Assembly: GCA_037200125.1 (NCBI GenBank)
Contig: JBBCGS010000001.1
Location: 434,001 to 498,000 of the forward strand
DNA length: 64,000 nt
Source: JADGHX01 sp037200125
GTDB lineage: Bacteria > Pseudomonadota > Gammaproteobacteria > Steroidobacterales > Steroidobacteraceae
Direction: 5' to 3'
Within the stretch, counting starts at the first letter, position 1. Every line of letters begins with the position of its first letter. Made by a program: the position numbers and the translations under genes. A model generated the notes under the pieces. The model did no database searches. It was not told the DNA's origin and worked only from the letters and a program-made list of their open reading frames with translations. Positions 18,498 through 27,436 of this stretch are shown here, one piece after another.

Positions 18498-18631
18498 TCG
18501 AGCGCACCGTCGAGCACGATCTCGATGAGGAGATTTCGTTCTTGCTCGGCTTCGATCGCGCTCGCGAAGCCCTGAATAATCTGGCGGACTGGCCGGCGCA
18601 CTCGCTGGATCTCTTTATTCGTGTCGTTCAT
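18443..18631 (-). CDS. Possible small helical protein
   Basis: From ATG 18631 it reads MNDTNKEIQRVRRPVRQIIQ and FASAIEAEQERNLLIEIVLD, an amphipathic helical protein of 62 residues ending NYYR. Length and context (next to the right 28-bp repeat) suggest an accessory gene or its remnant. No family recognised. Confidence 0.4.
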   Translation of the reverse strand: MNDTNKEIQRVRRPVRQIIQGFASAIEAEQERNLLIEIVLDGALECVEQEGRLIRSSRNYYR

Positions 18632-18824
18632 CAGAACAACGACAAGCTTTCGCAAACCAAGCACCCGTCCCACTTTGATTGGCTGCGTGCTACCCCGCTT
18701 CGAAGAGATCGTGGCGCGAAGTTTTCAGCATGAAACCGTCGAAGAACGAGACGGCCCGGTCGACTAGTCGAGCCACGAAGTCGAGTGGAGTCGATAGAAG
18801 GTTGGGCCAGGCCCGAAACGCGCC

Positions 18825-18859
18825 AGTGCCAAATCCAGTGCCAAATCGGAGGACTCCCG
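18825..18859 (+). repeat. Direct repeat, right copy
   Basis: The first 28 bases are identical to 11092-11119 and in the same orientation; after GGAGG the copies differ slightly before sharing TCCCG. It marks the right end of the bracketed 7.7-kb segment. Beyond it the accessory signature stops until 21.7 kb. Confidence 0.8.
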
Positions 18860-19232
18860 CAGATACGCCTCGCCATGGGTGAGGCCATCGATCCGTGCAG
18901 GCAAGCGAGCGAACTGGTCAGCGTGTTACGAGATCTCTCATCGAGAACGGCTACCTGTGGAGCGAAAGCCTCGCCGGTGAGTTGATCTCCGCTATTCCGC
19001 CGTCAGCGCCTCCTAGACGGCGGACGGCGCCGTACGCAAGGCCCAACGCCGCCGCGTCGCCCGCGCGGGCCAGCGCCAGCAACTGCGTAACCGGTGCGGA
19101 CGCCGCAGCAGAACTCATACAAAAAGTCTTTCACGCAGCCGGAGGAATATTTTCCGCAGCCGTGTACGAAATGGCGCGCCGTTTCGCATCTGCTTTGAAA
19201 GCCCGGCTTCTTTCCGGCGCATCGATGGAGAA
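18860..19232. other. Non-coding gap before the lipoprotein gene
   Basis: No gene supported. The stretch just before 19233 is Ala/Arg-rich in every frame, as expected of random high-GC DNA, and must contain the promoter of the lipoprotein gene. Confidence 0.4.
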
Positions 19233-21431
19233 ATGGCGATGAATTTCGTGATCCGGTTCACAGCGCTGGTGATGTTGCTGGCACTCGGTGCCTGTGGAGG
19301 CGGCGGCGGATCGAACGAGGTCGCACCGCCGGCCAGCAATGGCGGCAACAACAATCCGCCGCCACCGGTGGTCACCGCGCCCACCATCACCACGCAGCCC
19401 GTCAGCGCCAGCGCGAACGAGGGTGGCACCGTGACGTTCACGGTGGTCGCTTCCGGTGATGGCCTCTCCTATCAATGGAAGAGGAGCGGCACGGCCATCG
19501 CCGGCGCCACTGCGGCGAGCTACACGACACCCCCGCTGGCCGCGGCCGACGATCAATCTCTCTATTCGGCCACCGTGACCAATGCGGGCGGCAGCGTCAC
19601 CAGCAACAACGCCGTACTCACCGTGACGCCCCCGCCGCCCCCGCCCCCGCCTCCGCCGCCGGCCGGCGGCGGAGGCGACGACGGGTCTCTTCAGCCGCTG
19701 TCCGGGCCCGCCGATCCGTTTCCGCAGACCCCGGCTCCGGTGGCTGCGACGCCGACGATCGCCGGCGTCACGCTCGATCACCGCTATCTGCTGTCGTGGG
19801 ATCCCTCGTCGAGCGGTCTGTTCACCTTCGGCTTCCTTCACTACAGCGGTGCCGAGACGCGGTTGTACGTGCCGGTCGGCGCGTTCCTCGACGACGCCTG
19901 GATCACGACGGCCGACGTCACGAGCGTCGGCGCATCGGTCACGTCGGTGGTCGCGGCGATCGACATCGAGCCGGGTGACTACGTGACCGAGAAGACGATC
20001 ACCGCGAATTTCATGATCCCGGACGCGATGATGGCCACGATCGATCCGGCGCAGCTGATCGGCTTCGCTGCTGACAGTGACGGGTCCAACCTGCACATGG
20101 TGCCCATCGTCGTCGGCAACTTCGGCGCATCCATCACGCGTCCCGCGATAAAGCTGGACCACCTCGGCATCGTCGGCATCGCGGTGGCGACGCCGGAGCA
20201 GCAGGCCGCGCTGGCGGCCGCGTGGCCCACCGATCCCGGCGACCAGCTCATCGCGGCGCTCGCGCCGGCGCTCACACAGCGCTGGCGCAACGCGGTCACG
20301 CCCGCGGCCACATTCGTCGCGAAAGCTGTACACGTGGCCTACAAGGGCATCGCCCCGGCGTCCGATAGTGCCCCGCCGATCTCTGCGGCGTCCGATGGCG
20401 ACCCGGCAACGGCCGCAGCGACCGATGGCGACCCGGTGACCACCGCGCTCCGCGGCTACTACAACGATGCCGTGGTGCCCGCCTTCGCAGCGGCCGACGC
20501 GGATCCGTCGGTCGCTCTCGCGGCGATCAGTGCGGGCATGACCTTCCTGCGCATGGCCGAATTGTCGGGCCAGGCGGGGACGGATGGCGCATTCGCCGTC
20601 GTCGCCCAGCAGGTCTCGGCGCGCATCAGCTCGCTGCTCGATGCCTATGCCAGCTACGTCGCCGGGCAGTGCCGCAGCCTCGGCGGTCCGGGGCAGTTGC
20701 AACAGATGCTCGGCACGATGCGCCTGCTGCAGCTGATGGGTCACCAGGCGAAGTCCGACGAGATCGAGGACGTCTTGCCGCAGTGCTCGAACTACAAGGT
20801 CGCGTTCCGCTTCGACTACACGCGCACCGCAAACTGGTCGTTGGGCTACACGGCCGGCGACGTCAACGGCATCGAGACGGTCCAGGAGCACGCGCACGTC
20901 GTGATCGAAGGCGAGCATACGTTCGGGTTGAACAGCGGCGCGACGGATGCACAGCTGCGGATGACGACCCTCGACTGGACGGAAGATCGCAGTCGCGACA
21001 ACAGCCAGACGTTCCACTCCACCTGGGCATCCGAAGGGGTTGTCTCGCCGTGGCGGATCAACGGTGTGTCGGTCCCCGTCATCCGTACGCGCGGCGGCAC
21101 GCCTCCCACGTCCATCACGCTGTACCTGTCGCCGTTCGTGGATCCGGGCCCCAACTCGGACGTCAGCTTCCACCCGTTCACGGCAACCGTGACGACAAAG
21201 TCCACCAACCCGGACGGGTCGTCGGCGTCGGACCGCGTTGACGTACACACGGGAATCAATCTGGAGATCTTCGTGCCCGCGCTGCCGGGCGACGGAGCCC
21301 ACAATTACGGCGCCATGTTGATTCCGCGCAGCGGCGGCGCGACTTCAAGCGCCACGCGCACGACTCCCTACCACGGAGGTTCGATCGTCGAAAGCGAGTC
21401 CGTGACGGTGACGATCTCGCGCCCAGACTGA
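19233..21431 (+). CDS. Ig-domain lipoprotein of unknown function
   Basis: This 732-residue protein begins with a lipoprotein signal (VIRFTALVMLLALGACGGGG; lipidated Cys near residue 21). A disordered linker rich in Pro, Gly and Asn follows. Next comes one immunoglobulin-like domain (about 45-135: TITTQPVSASANEGGTVTF, YQWKRSGTAIAGATAASYT) and a long proline run (about 132-142). The rest is a large domain of about 580 residues that I do not recognise, with a DGDPATAAATDGDP repeat. Likely an outer-membrane-anchored surface or periplasmic protein. A 723-codon open frame on the other strand is an artefact of the high GC. Confidence 0.8.
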   Translation: MAMNFVIRFTALVMLLALGACGGGGGSNEVAPPASNGGNNNPPPPVVTAPTITTQPVSASANEGGTVTFTVVASGDGLSYQWKRSGTAIAGATAASYTTPPLAAADDQSLYSATVTNAGGSVTSNNAVLTVTPPPPPPPPPPPAGGGGDDGSLQPLSGPADPFPQTPAPVAATPTIAGVTLDHRYLLSWDPSSSGLFTFGFLHYSGAETRLYVPVGAFLDDAWITTADVTSVGASVTSVVAAIDIEPGDYVTEKTITANFMIPDAMMATIDPAQLIGFAADSDGSNLHMVPIVVGNFGASITRPAIKLDHLGIVGIAVATPEQQAALAAAWPTDPGDQLIAALAPALTQRWRNAVTPAATFVAKAVHVAYKGIAPASDSAPPISAASDGDPATAAATDGDPVTTALRGYYNDAVVPAFAAADADPSVALAAISAGMTFLRMAELSGQAGTDGAFAVVAQQVSARISSLLDAYASYVAGQCRSLGGPGQLQQMLGTMRLLQLMGHQAKSDEIEDVLPQCSNYKVAFRFDYTRTANWSLGYTAGDVNGIETVQEHAHVVIEGEHTFGLNSGATDAQLRMTTLDWTEDRSRDNSQTFHSTWASEGVVSPWRINGVSVPVIRTRGGTPPTSITLYLSPFVDPGPNSDVSFHPFTATVTTKSTNPDGSSASDRVDVHTGINLEIFVPALPGDGAHNYGAMLIPRSGGATSSATRTTPYHGGSIVESESVTVTISRPD

Positions 21432-21437
21432 CGACGC

Positions 21438-21470
21438 TGCGGATGCCCGGCAACCAGCCGGGCGTCCGCA
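21438..21470 (+). terminator. Hairpin after the lipoprotein gene
   Basis: A 13-bp near-perfect stem (TGCGGATGCCCGG pairing with CCGGGCGTCCGCA) sits 7 bases after the stop. There is no strong T-run, so it may be a weak terminator or an mRNA-stabilising hairpin. Confidence 0.55.
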
Positions 21471-21670
21471 GCTCGCGTTTGAGGACGATGGCGTCTTCGC
21501 GGCCATCGGTGGCTTGATAGTAACCACGCGGATGCCGATCTGCTCGAAGCCCCAGCCGCGAGTGCGGATCGGAAATTCAATCGGCGTCTTGCCAGATGCC
21601 TTGCGCGACGTCGCCTGCGGCGGCGGGTCTTTTTGTGGGAGGGTGCAGATTGACGTTCGCCGTCATTCTG

Positions 21671-21688
21671 ACTAGTCTACTGACTAGT
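21671..21688. promoter_or_regulatory. Inverted-repeat operator upstream of Phd/VapC
   Basis: The perfect 7-bp arms ACTAGTC and GACTAGT with a 4-base spacer lie 19 bases before the antitoxin start, and AGGAG follows at 21691. This is where a Phd-type antitoxin would bind to repress its own operon. Confidence 0.6.
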
Positions 21689-21706
21689 TTAGGAGAGTGG
21701 CTTCTC

Positions 21707-21967
21707 ATGAAGAAATCCTGGCCCGTTCAAGACGCGAAAGCCCGTTTCAGCGAGTTCCTGCAGGCAAGCCTGACCGAGGGCCCGCAGGTGGTGACCCTGC
21801 GCGGGGTCGAGACGGCGGTCCTGGTGCCGGTGAATGAATGGCGTGACCTGCGCGAGCGGGCACGCCCCGGCCTCAAATCCTTACTGCTCGGTCCCGGGCC
21901 GCGGGGCGCCCTGAGTATTCCGCCGCGGGGCGGGCGGCACCGGCGTGTCACGAAGCCGATCGGCTGA
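21707..21967 (+). CDS. Phd/YefM-type antitoxin
   Basis: This 86-residue protein from ATG 21707 has the Phd pattern: WPVQDAKARFSEFLQASL then GPQVVTLRGVETAVLVPVNE. The N-terminal part binds the operator as a dimer; the basic C-terminal part neutralises the toxin. The start is preceded by AGGAG and a palindrome (21671-21688). The PIN toxin gene starts 3 bases after its stop, so they are one operon. Confidence 0.88.
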   Translation: MKKSWPVQDAKARFSEFLQASLTEGPQVVTLRGVETAVLVPVNEWRDLRERARPGLKSLLLGPGPRGALSIPPRGGRHRRVTKPIG

Positions 21968-21970
21968 TCG

Positions 21971-22390
21971 GTGTATCTGCTCGACACGAACGTCGTTTCG
22001 GAGCTGCGCAAACCGAAGCCCCACCAGGGAGTGGTGGCCTGGGTTCAGAACGCCTCGGAAGAAACCCTTCATCTGTCAGCCGTGACGATCGGTGAGATCC
22101 AGGCAGGCATCGAAATCACGCGTGAGCAGGATGCCGCGAAGGCTCGCGAGATTGAGACCTGGCTGAATAGCGTCGCGGAGACCTACAACGTCATCCCGGT
22201 GGACGCTCACATCTTCCGTCGCTGGGCGCAACTGATGCACCGCCGATCCGACGATCATCTCGAAGATGCCCTGATTGCCGCCACGGCGCTGGTTCGGGGC
22301 TTGAGCGTAGTGAGCCGCAACGTCGACGATTTCAAGCCTTTCGGCGTGTCTCTCATCAATCCGTTCACCAAACGTCCGGCGCAGTCATGA
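21971..22390 (+). CDS. vapC: PIN-domain toxin, VapC-like
   Basis: This 139-residue PIN protein has acidic residues in YLLDTNVVSELRK, AVTIGEIQAGIE, and HLEDALIAATAL with SRNVDDF. It would be an RNase silenced by the Phd-type antitoxin immediately upstream. Start GTG at 21971. A Phd antitoxin with a PIN toxin is a mixed but well-known pairing (as in VapB/C and FitAB relatives). Confidence 0.88.
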   Translation: MYLLDTNVVSELRKPKPHQGVVAWVQNASEETLHLSAVTIGEIQAGIEITREQDAAKAREIETWLNSVAETYNVIPVDAHIFRRWAQLMHRRSDDHLEDALIAATALVRGLSVVSRNVDDFKPFGVSLINPFTKRPAQS

Positions 22391-22442
22391 ATCGAGAGAG
22401 CCCGCCGGCGCGGGGCACCTCGTTGACTGGCGCTCGGGAGCC

Positions 22443-25220
22443 GTGGCGACTTCGACAGCCGTGACGCCCGAGTTGTACGTCAGTTCGCACGGCCGGCTGC
22501 GCGTAGAGAGCAGTTTGCCCGAGGTGTCGAATACCGCCGCATCGGGCGCTCTTGCGCGGATCGAGCGGGCATTCTCCGGCGGCGAGGGCGCCGGACTCTT
22601 GCATCTCGCCACCGTGGATCTCAAGGTCGCGCTCTCTCCGTCGCTTGTCTTCGCGCGCGCCTTCGCGCAGCTCTATTTCAATCAGCTATGCCATCTCACC
22701 GAACCGGAGGTCGTATCGGACGATCCGCTGGTTGAGCCACCCGAGGCTGCCGAACTGGGTGCCCTCGCACTCAGCGCTCCGCCGATGAAAGGGCTCGAAT
22801 ATCTCGACGCATCGGCGTTGGAACATGCGTGGCGGGCTCTCGATTCGCAGGTGCGCACGGCGGTTGCCGCTCACGGGCACGGCCTGCGAGCCTGGCTTCA
22901 CCACACGAATCCGGAATGGCAGCTGGTTGGCCGAATCACCTTTCGGTTGGCCGAGAACAAGCGCGACGAAGAGTATCCGTTTGCGTTTCTTGCAACCTAT
23001 GCAAGCGGCCTCTCCTCGCGCGGCGAATCGAATCACGTACCGCTCGCCAAAGCGCTGCAGGAGTACGCGGGCACGGCGAATCGCAAGCGGCTGGTCGCCC
23101 TGTTGACGCCCATTCGCGCCGTGTCAGAGAAGCTGGAGTGGGTGAGTGATCTCGTCGAGAGCGGCGACATCTACCAGGCGCTCGCCTGGACACCGATGGA
23201 AGCCTATCGTTTCCTGCGGGGCGTGCCCGTGCTCGAGGCAGGCGGGCTCGTCGTGCGCATTCCCAACTGGTGGAAGGCGGCGAAGCCTCCTCGACCGCAG
23301 GTCAGTGTCCGTGTTGGCGACCAGAAGCGCGCGGCGCTTGGGGCGGACGCGCTGCTCGATTTCTCGGTTGGCCTGAGTCTCGACGGGGAACCTCTCACGG
23401 AAGCGGAGAAGAAGGCGCTGCTGTCTTCGGCGTCTGGACTTGTGCGGCTGCGCGGGCAATGGGTCGAAGCGGATGGAGAAAAGCTCGCCGCTGCCCTCGC
23501 GCACTGGAAACGCGTCGAGAAATCCGCACGGGCCGGGGAGCTCTCGTTTCACGAAGGCATGCGGCTCCTCGCAGGCGTTGCGGAAGCGGCCGATGCGGCT
23601 GCGGGCGTTGCTGATCCTGTGCGGGAATGGAGCGGGGTAGAGGCGGGTGACTGGTTGCGTGACGTCATGGCCCGACTACGGGAGCCTGAGAAAGAAAGCG
23701 AGATTGCGCTCAACGGGTTGCAAGCGTCGCTTCGCCCGTACCAGATGACGGGCGTCAAATGGCTCACCTTGCTCAATCGTCTCGGCCTCGGGGCCTGCCT
23801 CGCAGACGACATGGGCCTTGGTAAGACGATCCAGGTCGTGGCGCTGCTGCTTCAGTTGCGTGGCCGGGCAGTCGGCACGGTGTCGAAATCCGCGGGCCGT
23901 GCCGTAGTGGTGGCGGGGCGTCCCGCCTCGGCTGCGCCGAGTCTTATCGTCGCGCCGGCATCTCTCATCGCGAACTGGAAGGCCGAGATACAACGGTTCG
24001 CGCCATCGCTCTCGGTAATTGTCGCGCACTCCTCGGAGAGCACCGTTGACCTGACTAATGAGGGTGATCTGAAGGCGGCACTTGCTGGCGTCGACGTCGC
24101 GATCACTACATATGGAGTCGTCACACGTTCAGAAGCGCTGCGTCGAATACGCTGGCGCCTTGTCGTTCTCGATGAAGCGCAGGCCATCAAGAACCCGGGA
24201 GCGCAGCAGACGCGGGCGGTCAAACAGATTCAGACCGATGGACGAATCGCGCTGACGGGAACTCCTGTTGAGAATCGGCTGGGGGACCTGTGGTCGCTGT
24301 TCGACTTTCTGAATCCGGGTCTGCTGGGCAGCACAGCGGCTTTCACGCGCGCCACCAACCGGCTCGCACGGGATGCCGATCAGTCCTACGCACCCTTGCG
24401 CCGTCTGGTGCAGCCCTACATCCTGCGCCGGCTGAAGACCGACAAGCGGGTCATCGCCGATCTGCCGGAAAAAACAGAGGTACGCGCGTTCTGTTCGCTC
24501 ACACGCGAGCAGGCCGCGCTGTATGAGCAGTGCGTGAAGGAGTTGGCGAACGCGCTGACGCAGTCCGAGGGCATCAAGCGGCGCGGCCTCGTCGTGGCTC
24601 ACCTGATGCAACTCAAGCAGATCTGCAACCATCCCGCGCAGTGGCAGGGCCAGAGCGATTTCAGCGCGAGCCGCAGCGGAAAGTTCGCGCGTTTGAGTGA
24701 GCTGTGCGAGGAGTTGAGCGAGCGTCAGGAGCGGGTGCTCATCTTCACGCAGTTCCGCGAGATCGTGGCTCCGCTCGTGCAGTATATGACGCAGATTTTC
24801 GGTCGGCCGGGGCTTTCGTTGGACGGAAGCACCCCCGTGTCTCGGCGTCGCACTTTGGTGGACGAGTTCCAGCGCGAGGACGGACCGCCGTTCTTTGTCC
24901 TCTCTCTCAAGGCGGGCGGCACGGGTCTCAACCTGACGGCCGCCTCGCACGTCATCCACTTCGACCGGTGGTGGAATCCGGCTGTGGAGAATCAGGCAAC
25001 CGATCGCGCGTTCCGTATCGGGCAGAAGCGAAACGTGTTCGTGCACAAGTTCGTGTGTCGGGGCACGGTCGAAGAGAAGATCGATGCGTTGATAGAGTCC
25101 AAGAGCACTCTGTCGCACAATCTGCTCGACGAAGGCGCCGGCCAGTTGCTGACCGAAATGAGGGATGAGGATCTTCTGCGCACCGTTGCGTTGGATATTC
25201 ACAAAGCCTGCGATGCCTAG
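22443..25220 (+). CDS. SNF2-family helicase/translocase
   Basis: This 925-residue protein has an N-terminal ~420-residue region typical of bacterial SNF2 proteins that pair with SWIM proteins. The ATPase core follows: Walker A DDMGLGKT (about 457), LDEAQAIKN (Walker B), LTGTPVENR, and the C-lobe FTQFREI, LSLKAGGTGLNLT, DRWWNPAVENQATDRAFRIG. It would move along DNA or remodel nucleoprotein complexes. The next gene encodes a SWIM zinc finger and starts 12 bases after this stop, so they form a unit. Such pairs are recurrent in accessory regions; a genome-defence role is plausible but unproven. Confidence 0.88.
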   Translation: MATSTAVTPELYVSSHGRLRVESSLPEVSNTAASGALARIERAFSGGEGAGLLHLATVDLKVALSPSLVFARAFAQLYFNQLCHLTEPEVVSDDPLVEPPEAAELGALALSAPPMKGLEYLDASALEHAWRALDSQVRTAVAAHGHGLRAWLHHTNPEWQLVGRITFRLAENKRDEEYPFAFLATYASGLSSRGESNHVPLAKALQEYAGTANRKRLVALLTPIRAVSEKLEWVSDLVESGDIYQALAWTPMEAYRFLRGVPVLEAGGLVVRIPNWWKAAKPPRPQVSVRVGDQKRAALGADALLDFSVGLSLDGEPLTEAEKKALLSSASGLVRLRGQWVEADGEKLAAALAHWKRVEKSARAGELSFHEGMRLLAGVAEAADAAAGVADPVREWSGVEAGDWLRDVMARLREPEKESEIALNGLQASLRPYQMTGVKWLTLLNRLGLGACLADDMGLGKTIQVVALLLQLRGRAVGTVSKSAGRAVVVAGRPASAAPSLIVAPASLIANWKAEIQRFAPSLSVIVAHSSESTVDLTNEGDLKAALAGVDVAITTYGVVTRSEALRRIRWRLVVLDEAQAIKNPGAQQTRAVKQIQTDGRIALTGTPVENRLGDLWSLFDFLNPGLLGSTAAFTRATNRLARDADQSYAPLRRLVQPYILRRLKTDKRVIADLPEKTEVRAFCSLTREQAALYEQCVKELANALTQSEGIKRRGLVVAHLMQLKQICNHPAQWQGQSDFSASRSGKFARLSELCEELSERQERVLIFTQFREIVAPLVQYMTQIFGRPGLSLDGSTPVSRRRTLVDEFQREDGPPFFVLSLKAGGTGLNLTAASHVIHFDRWWNPAVENQATDRAFRIGQKRNVFVHKFVCRGTVEEKIDALIESKSTLSHNLLDEGAGQLLTEMRDEDLLRTVALDIHKACDA

Positions 25221-25232
25221 CATGGAGACCGA

Positions 25233-26054
25233 ATGAACTGGTGGTCGTATACCCGCAAGCCCGGCGTTCACGAGCGTCGGCAGAAGGCGGCGCGTGAGGC
25301 GCGTCGGTTTGCCAAGAGCGGCAAAACGCTGTCGCCGGTCGCGATCGAGGGCCGCACCATCGCGCGAAGCTTCTGGGGCAAGGCCTGGTGCGACAACCTC
25401 GAGTCCTATCGCGATTTCGAGAACCGGCTGCCGCGCGGGCGCAGCTATGTCCGCAACGGGTCGGTGCTCGATCTGCAAATCGCGTCAGGGAAGGTCACAG
25501 CGCTGGTGTCTGGCTCCGACCTCTACCAGGTTGCCATCGCGATCAAACCGGTAGTGGCGGGTCACTGGGGCCAGATCAAGACCCAATGCGCGGGGAATGT
25601 CGGCTCGATCATCGAACTGCTCGAAGGCAAGCTGTCCGAGCGCGTGATGCGGGTCATTACCCATCGCGACGACGGGCTTTTTCCCAAGCCGGCAGAGATC
25701 CAGATGGAATGCTCATGCCCCGACTGGGCGACGATGTGCAAGCATGTCGCGGCGGTCATGTACGGGGTCGGCGCGAGGCTGGACCAGCAACCTGAACTGC
25801 TGTTTACGTTGCGTAACGTCGACCATGCGGAATTGATCGCGGCGGCACCCGACCTCGCCGTGACACGCAGAGGCGCCGGTCGCAAGGTAGTTGCCGATGA
25901 CGCGCTCGGTGACGTGTTTGGAATCGAACTCGAGGTGCCGAAGCGCGGAGTGGCCGCTGAATCGCCGCGGCCAGGAGCGGCGCGGAAGAAAAAGGTTGCG
26001 CGGGCCGCCGAGCCGAAGAGGGCTCGTCGCATCGTCAAGAAGGCGAAGCCGTAG
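25233..26054 (+). CDS. SWIM zinc-finger protein
   Basis: This 273-residue protein has the SWIM motif C-x-C-x(n)-C-x-H in MECSCPDWATMCKHVAAVMY (about residues 164-180), which binds zinc and nucleic acid or protein. The N-terminal half contains RSFWGKAWCDNLESYRDF and a positively charged patch, and the C-terminus ends in a Lys/Arg tail (KKKVARAAEPKRARR). It follows the SNF2 gene by 12 bases and is its standard partner. Start ATG 25233 with GGAG upstream. Confidence 0.88.
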   Translation: MNWWSYTRKPGVHERRQKAAREARRFAKSGKTLSPVAIEGRTIARSFWGKAWCDNLESYRDFENRLPRGRSYVRNGSVLDLQIASGKVTALVSGSDLYQVAIAIKPVVAGHWGQIKTQCAGNVGSIIELLEGKLSERVMRVITHRDDGLFPKPAEIQMECSCPDWATMCKHVAAVMYGVGARLDQQPELLFTLRNVDHAELIAAAPDLAVTRRGAGRKVVADDALGDVFGIELEVPKRGVAAESPRPGAARKKKVARAAEPKRARRIVKKAKP

Positions 26055-26162
26055 CCGCGAGTTGTGTTGCGGCGGCGGTGGGCAACGATCAAACTCTCCA
26101 AGCAGGCGAGTGTGTCGCATTCCGTTGCAAAGTGATGCATGCGTCCGAATCCTCGCGGCCCA

Positions 26163-26530
26163 GTCGCGAATTTCAAATTTCGGCTGAGACACGATACGAT
26201 CGCCACAGCGGGAAGACCTTGGATTGCTCGGGTCTGACTCTCGCGAGAAATTTGCGGAACGCTCCTGCACTCTTCGATGATTTCTTCGGCTCTACGGATC
26301 GCAACGGCCGTGCGCCCGAAAAAATCACACTATCTGTTTCGCAAAAATATCAGTGGCTTGTAGTACGTGGTCGAAGAGCCGAGCCGCGACTCCCGCACTC
26401 ATAACGCCGACGTTGCAAATCGGTGCAGCGAAGTTGATTGGACGGTCTCTGTTGAGACGGTTGCGTTGCGAGGCGCTGCATATCGACGCGTCCTTCCATC
26501 CTCCGCGGTTCCAATGAGATGCCATGCTCG
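26163..26530 (+). repeat. Dispersed intergenic repeat, copy B
   Basis: This is the longest clear copy with C. Blocks shared with copy C include CGAATTTC, TTTGCGGAACGCTC, GATGATTTCTTCGGCTC, GGATCGCAACGGCCGTG and ACTCCCGCACTCATAACGCC. The tail from 26512, TTCCAATGAGATGCCATGCTCG, is shared with copy D. TTGCA words flank it (for example near 26118 and 26412). It begins after the SWIM gene stop and no gene lies inside. Confidence 0.8.
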
Positions 26531-26671
26531 GCGGATCCCGGAGTGACGCTGGCACGCTGAAGTGCCGAGGTCAGGCGTCCGGCACCGGCAGCCGTCACGC
26601 TCGCGCAGAAAGGCGTGGCTCATTCGTCTGGGTAGCGCGTTCACGAATGTGCCAAGAACGGCGTTCAGAAC

Positions 26672-26988
26672 GGTTCGTTCGTGGCGCTCGACGTCGAGAC
26701 CGGGAAGATCGCGTAGCAGTACACCGCGCCCTAGCCGCTGATCGGTGACGCGGTGGCTACGGCGTGGAACCTGGTTTTCATCGGCGAAGACAGCGGAGGG
26801 TTCGATGCGTTCAACGCGAAAACGGCAAATGCGTCTGGCGACACAGCCTGTGGGCTGGCCTCAACACGCCGCCGATCACATGCCAGGTGAACGATGAGCA
26901 GAACCTCGCCGTCCCCTCCGGCGGAAACTTTCAGATGACGTATCCCTATGGCGATACGGTTGCGATCTTCAAGTTGCCGAAGACATGA
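26672..26988 (+). pseudogene. PQQ-dependent dehydrogenase C-terminal remnant
   Basis: Translated across frames the text reads FVALDVETGKIA, a stop, QYTAP, a stop, PLIGDAVATAWNLVFIGEDS, GGFDAFNAKT, a frameshift, GKCVWRHSL, then NTPPITCQVNDEQNLAVPSG and YPYGDTVAIFKLPK. This is the C-terminal end of a quinoprotein alcohol dehydrogenase of the beta-propeller type (DVKTGK, GGFDAFNAKTG blocks). At least two stop codons and two frameshifts break it. It begins shortly after repeat copy B, so insertion may have destroyed an old gene. Confidence 0.6.
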
Positions 26989-27436
26989 GTTCGGATTGCA
27001 GCCGCTGCCGTTTAGCGCCCAGGCGGCCGTCCGTCGCAGCGCCTTGTGAACCCATCCTCTCCCGGTAGCGTGATGTCGAACAGCACCAGCTCTACCCTGG
27101 AGCTGCACTTCTGTTACTGGTGCCTGTGTGGCGACAGCCGGAGCAATCAGGTTGAAGGGCTGCGTCGACTGCTGCCTGATACAGCGCGTTGCCTATCTGA
27201 AACCTGAGTTTGGATTGAATCAAATACGGCAACAGTGTTGTCGCGGGAACCGTTGAACATCGCGTTGTGACTGTGCAATATTGAATCATCAGGAGTAGCG
27301 AACGCTTCGCAAGAAAGCGCGATACGGGGATGCACGCATTTCAGCGCCTGTCGCGCATCGATCCGTCCGCTGCCCTCGCCCGGGATTGGGCGACACCGAA
27401 CTTCGTGTGGAAGGATCGAGAAAAGGGAGAGGGAAA
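26989..27436. other. Non-coding gap before the ParB-like gene
   Basis: No gene supported. The stretch just before 27437 contains a good ribosome site (GGGAGAGGG). Frames on the minus strand are scattered and without pattern. Confidence 0.4.

Noticed and set aside
19131..21302. A 723-codon open frame on the minus strand, opposite the lipoprotein gene
   Set aside because: It is a high-GC shadow: its translation is Arg/Gly/Asp-rich without domain patterns, while the plus strand carries a lipobox, an Ig domain and a coherent long protein.
24129..25478. A 449-codon minus-strand frame opposite the SNF2 gene
   Set aside because: The plus strand has the complete helicase motif set; the antisense frame has none.
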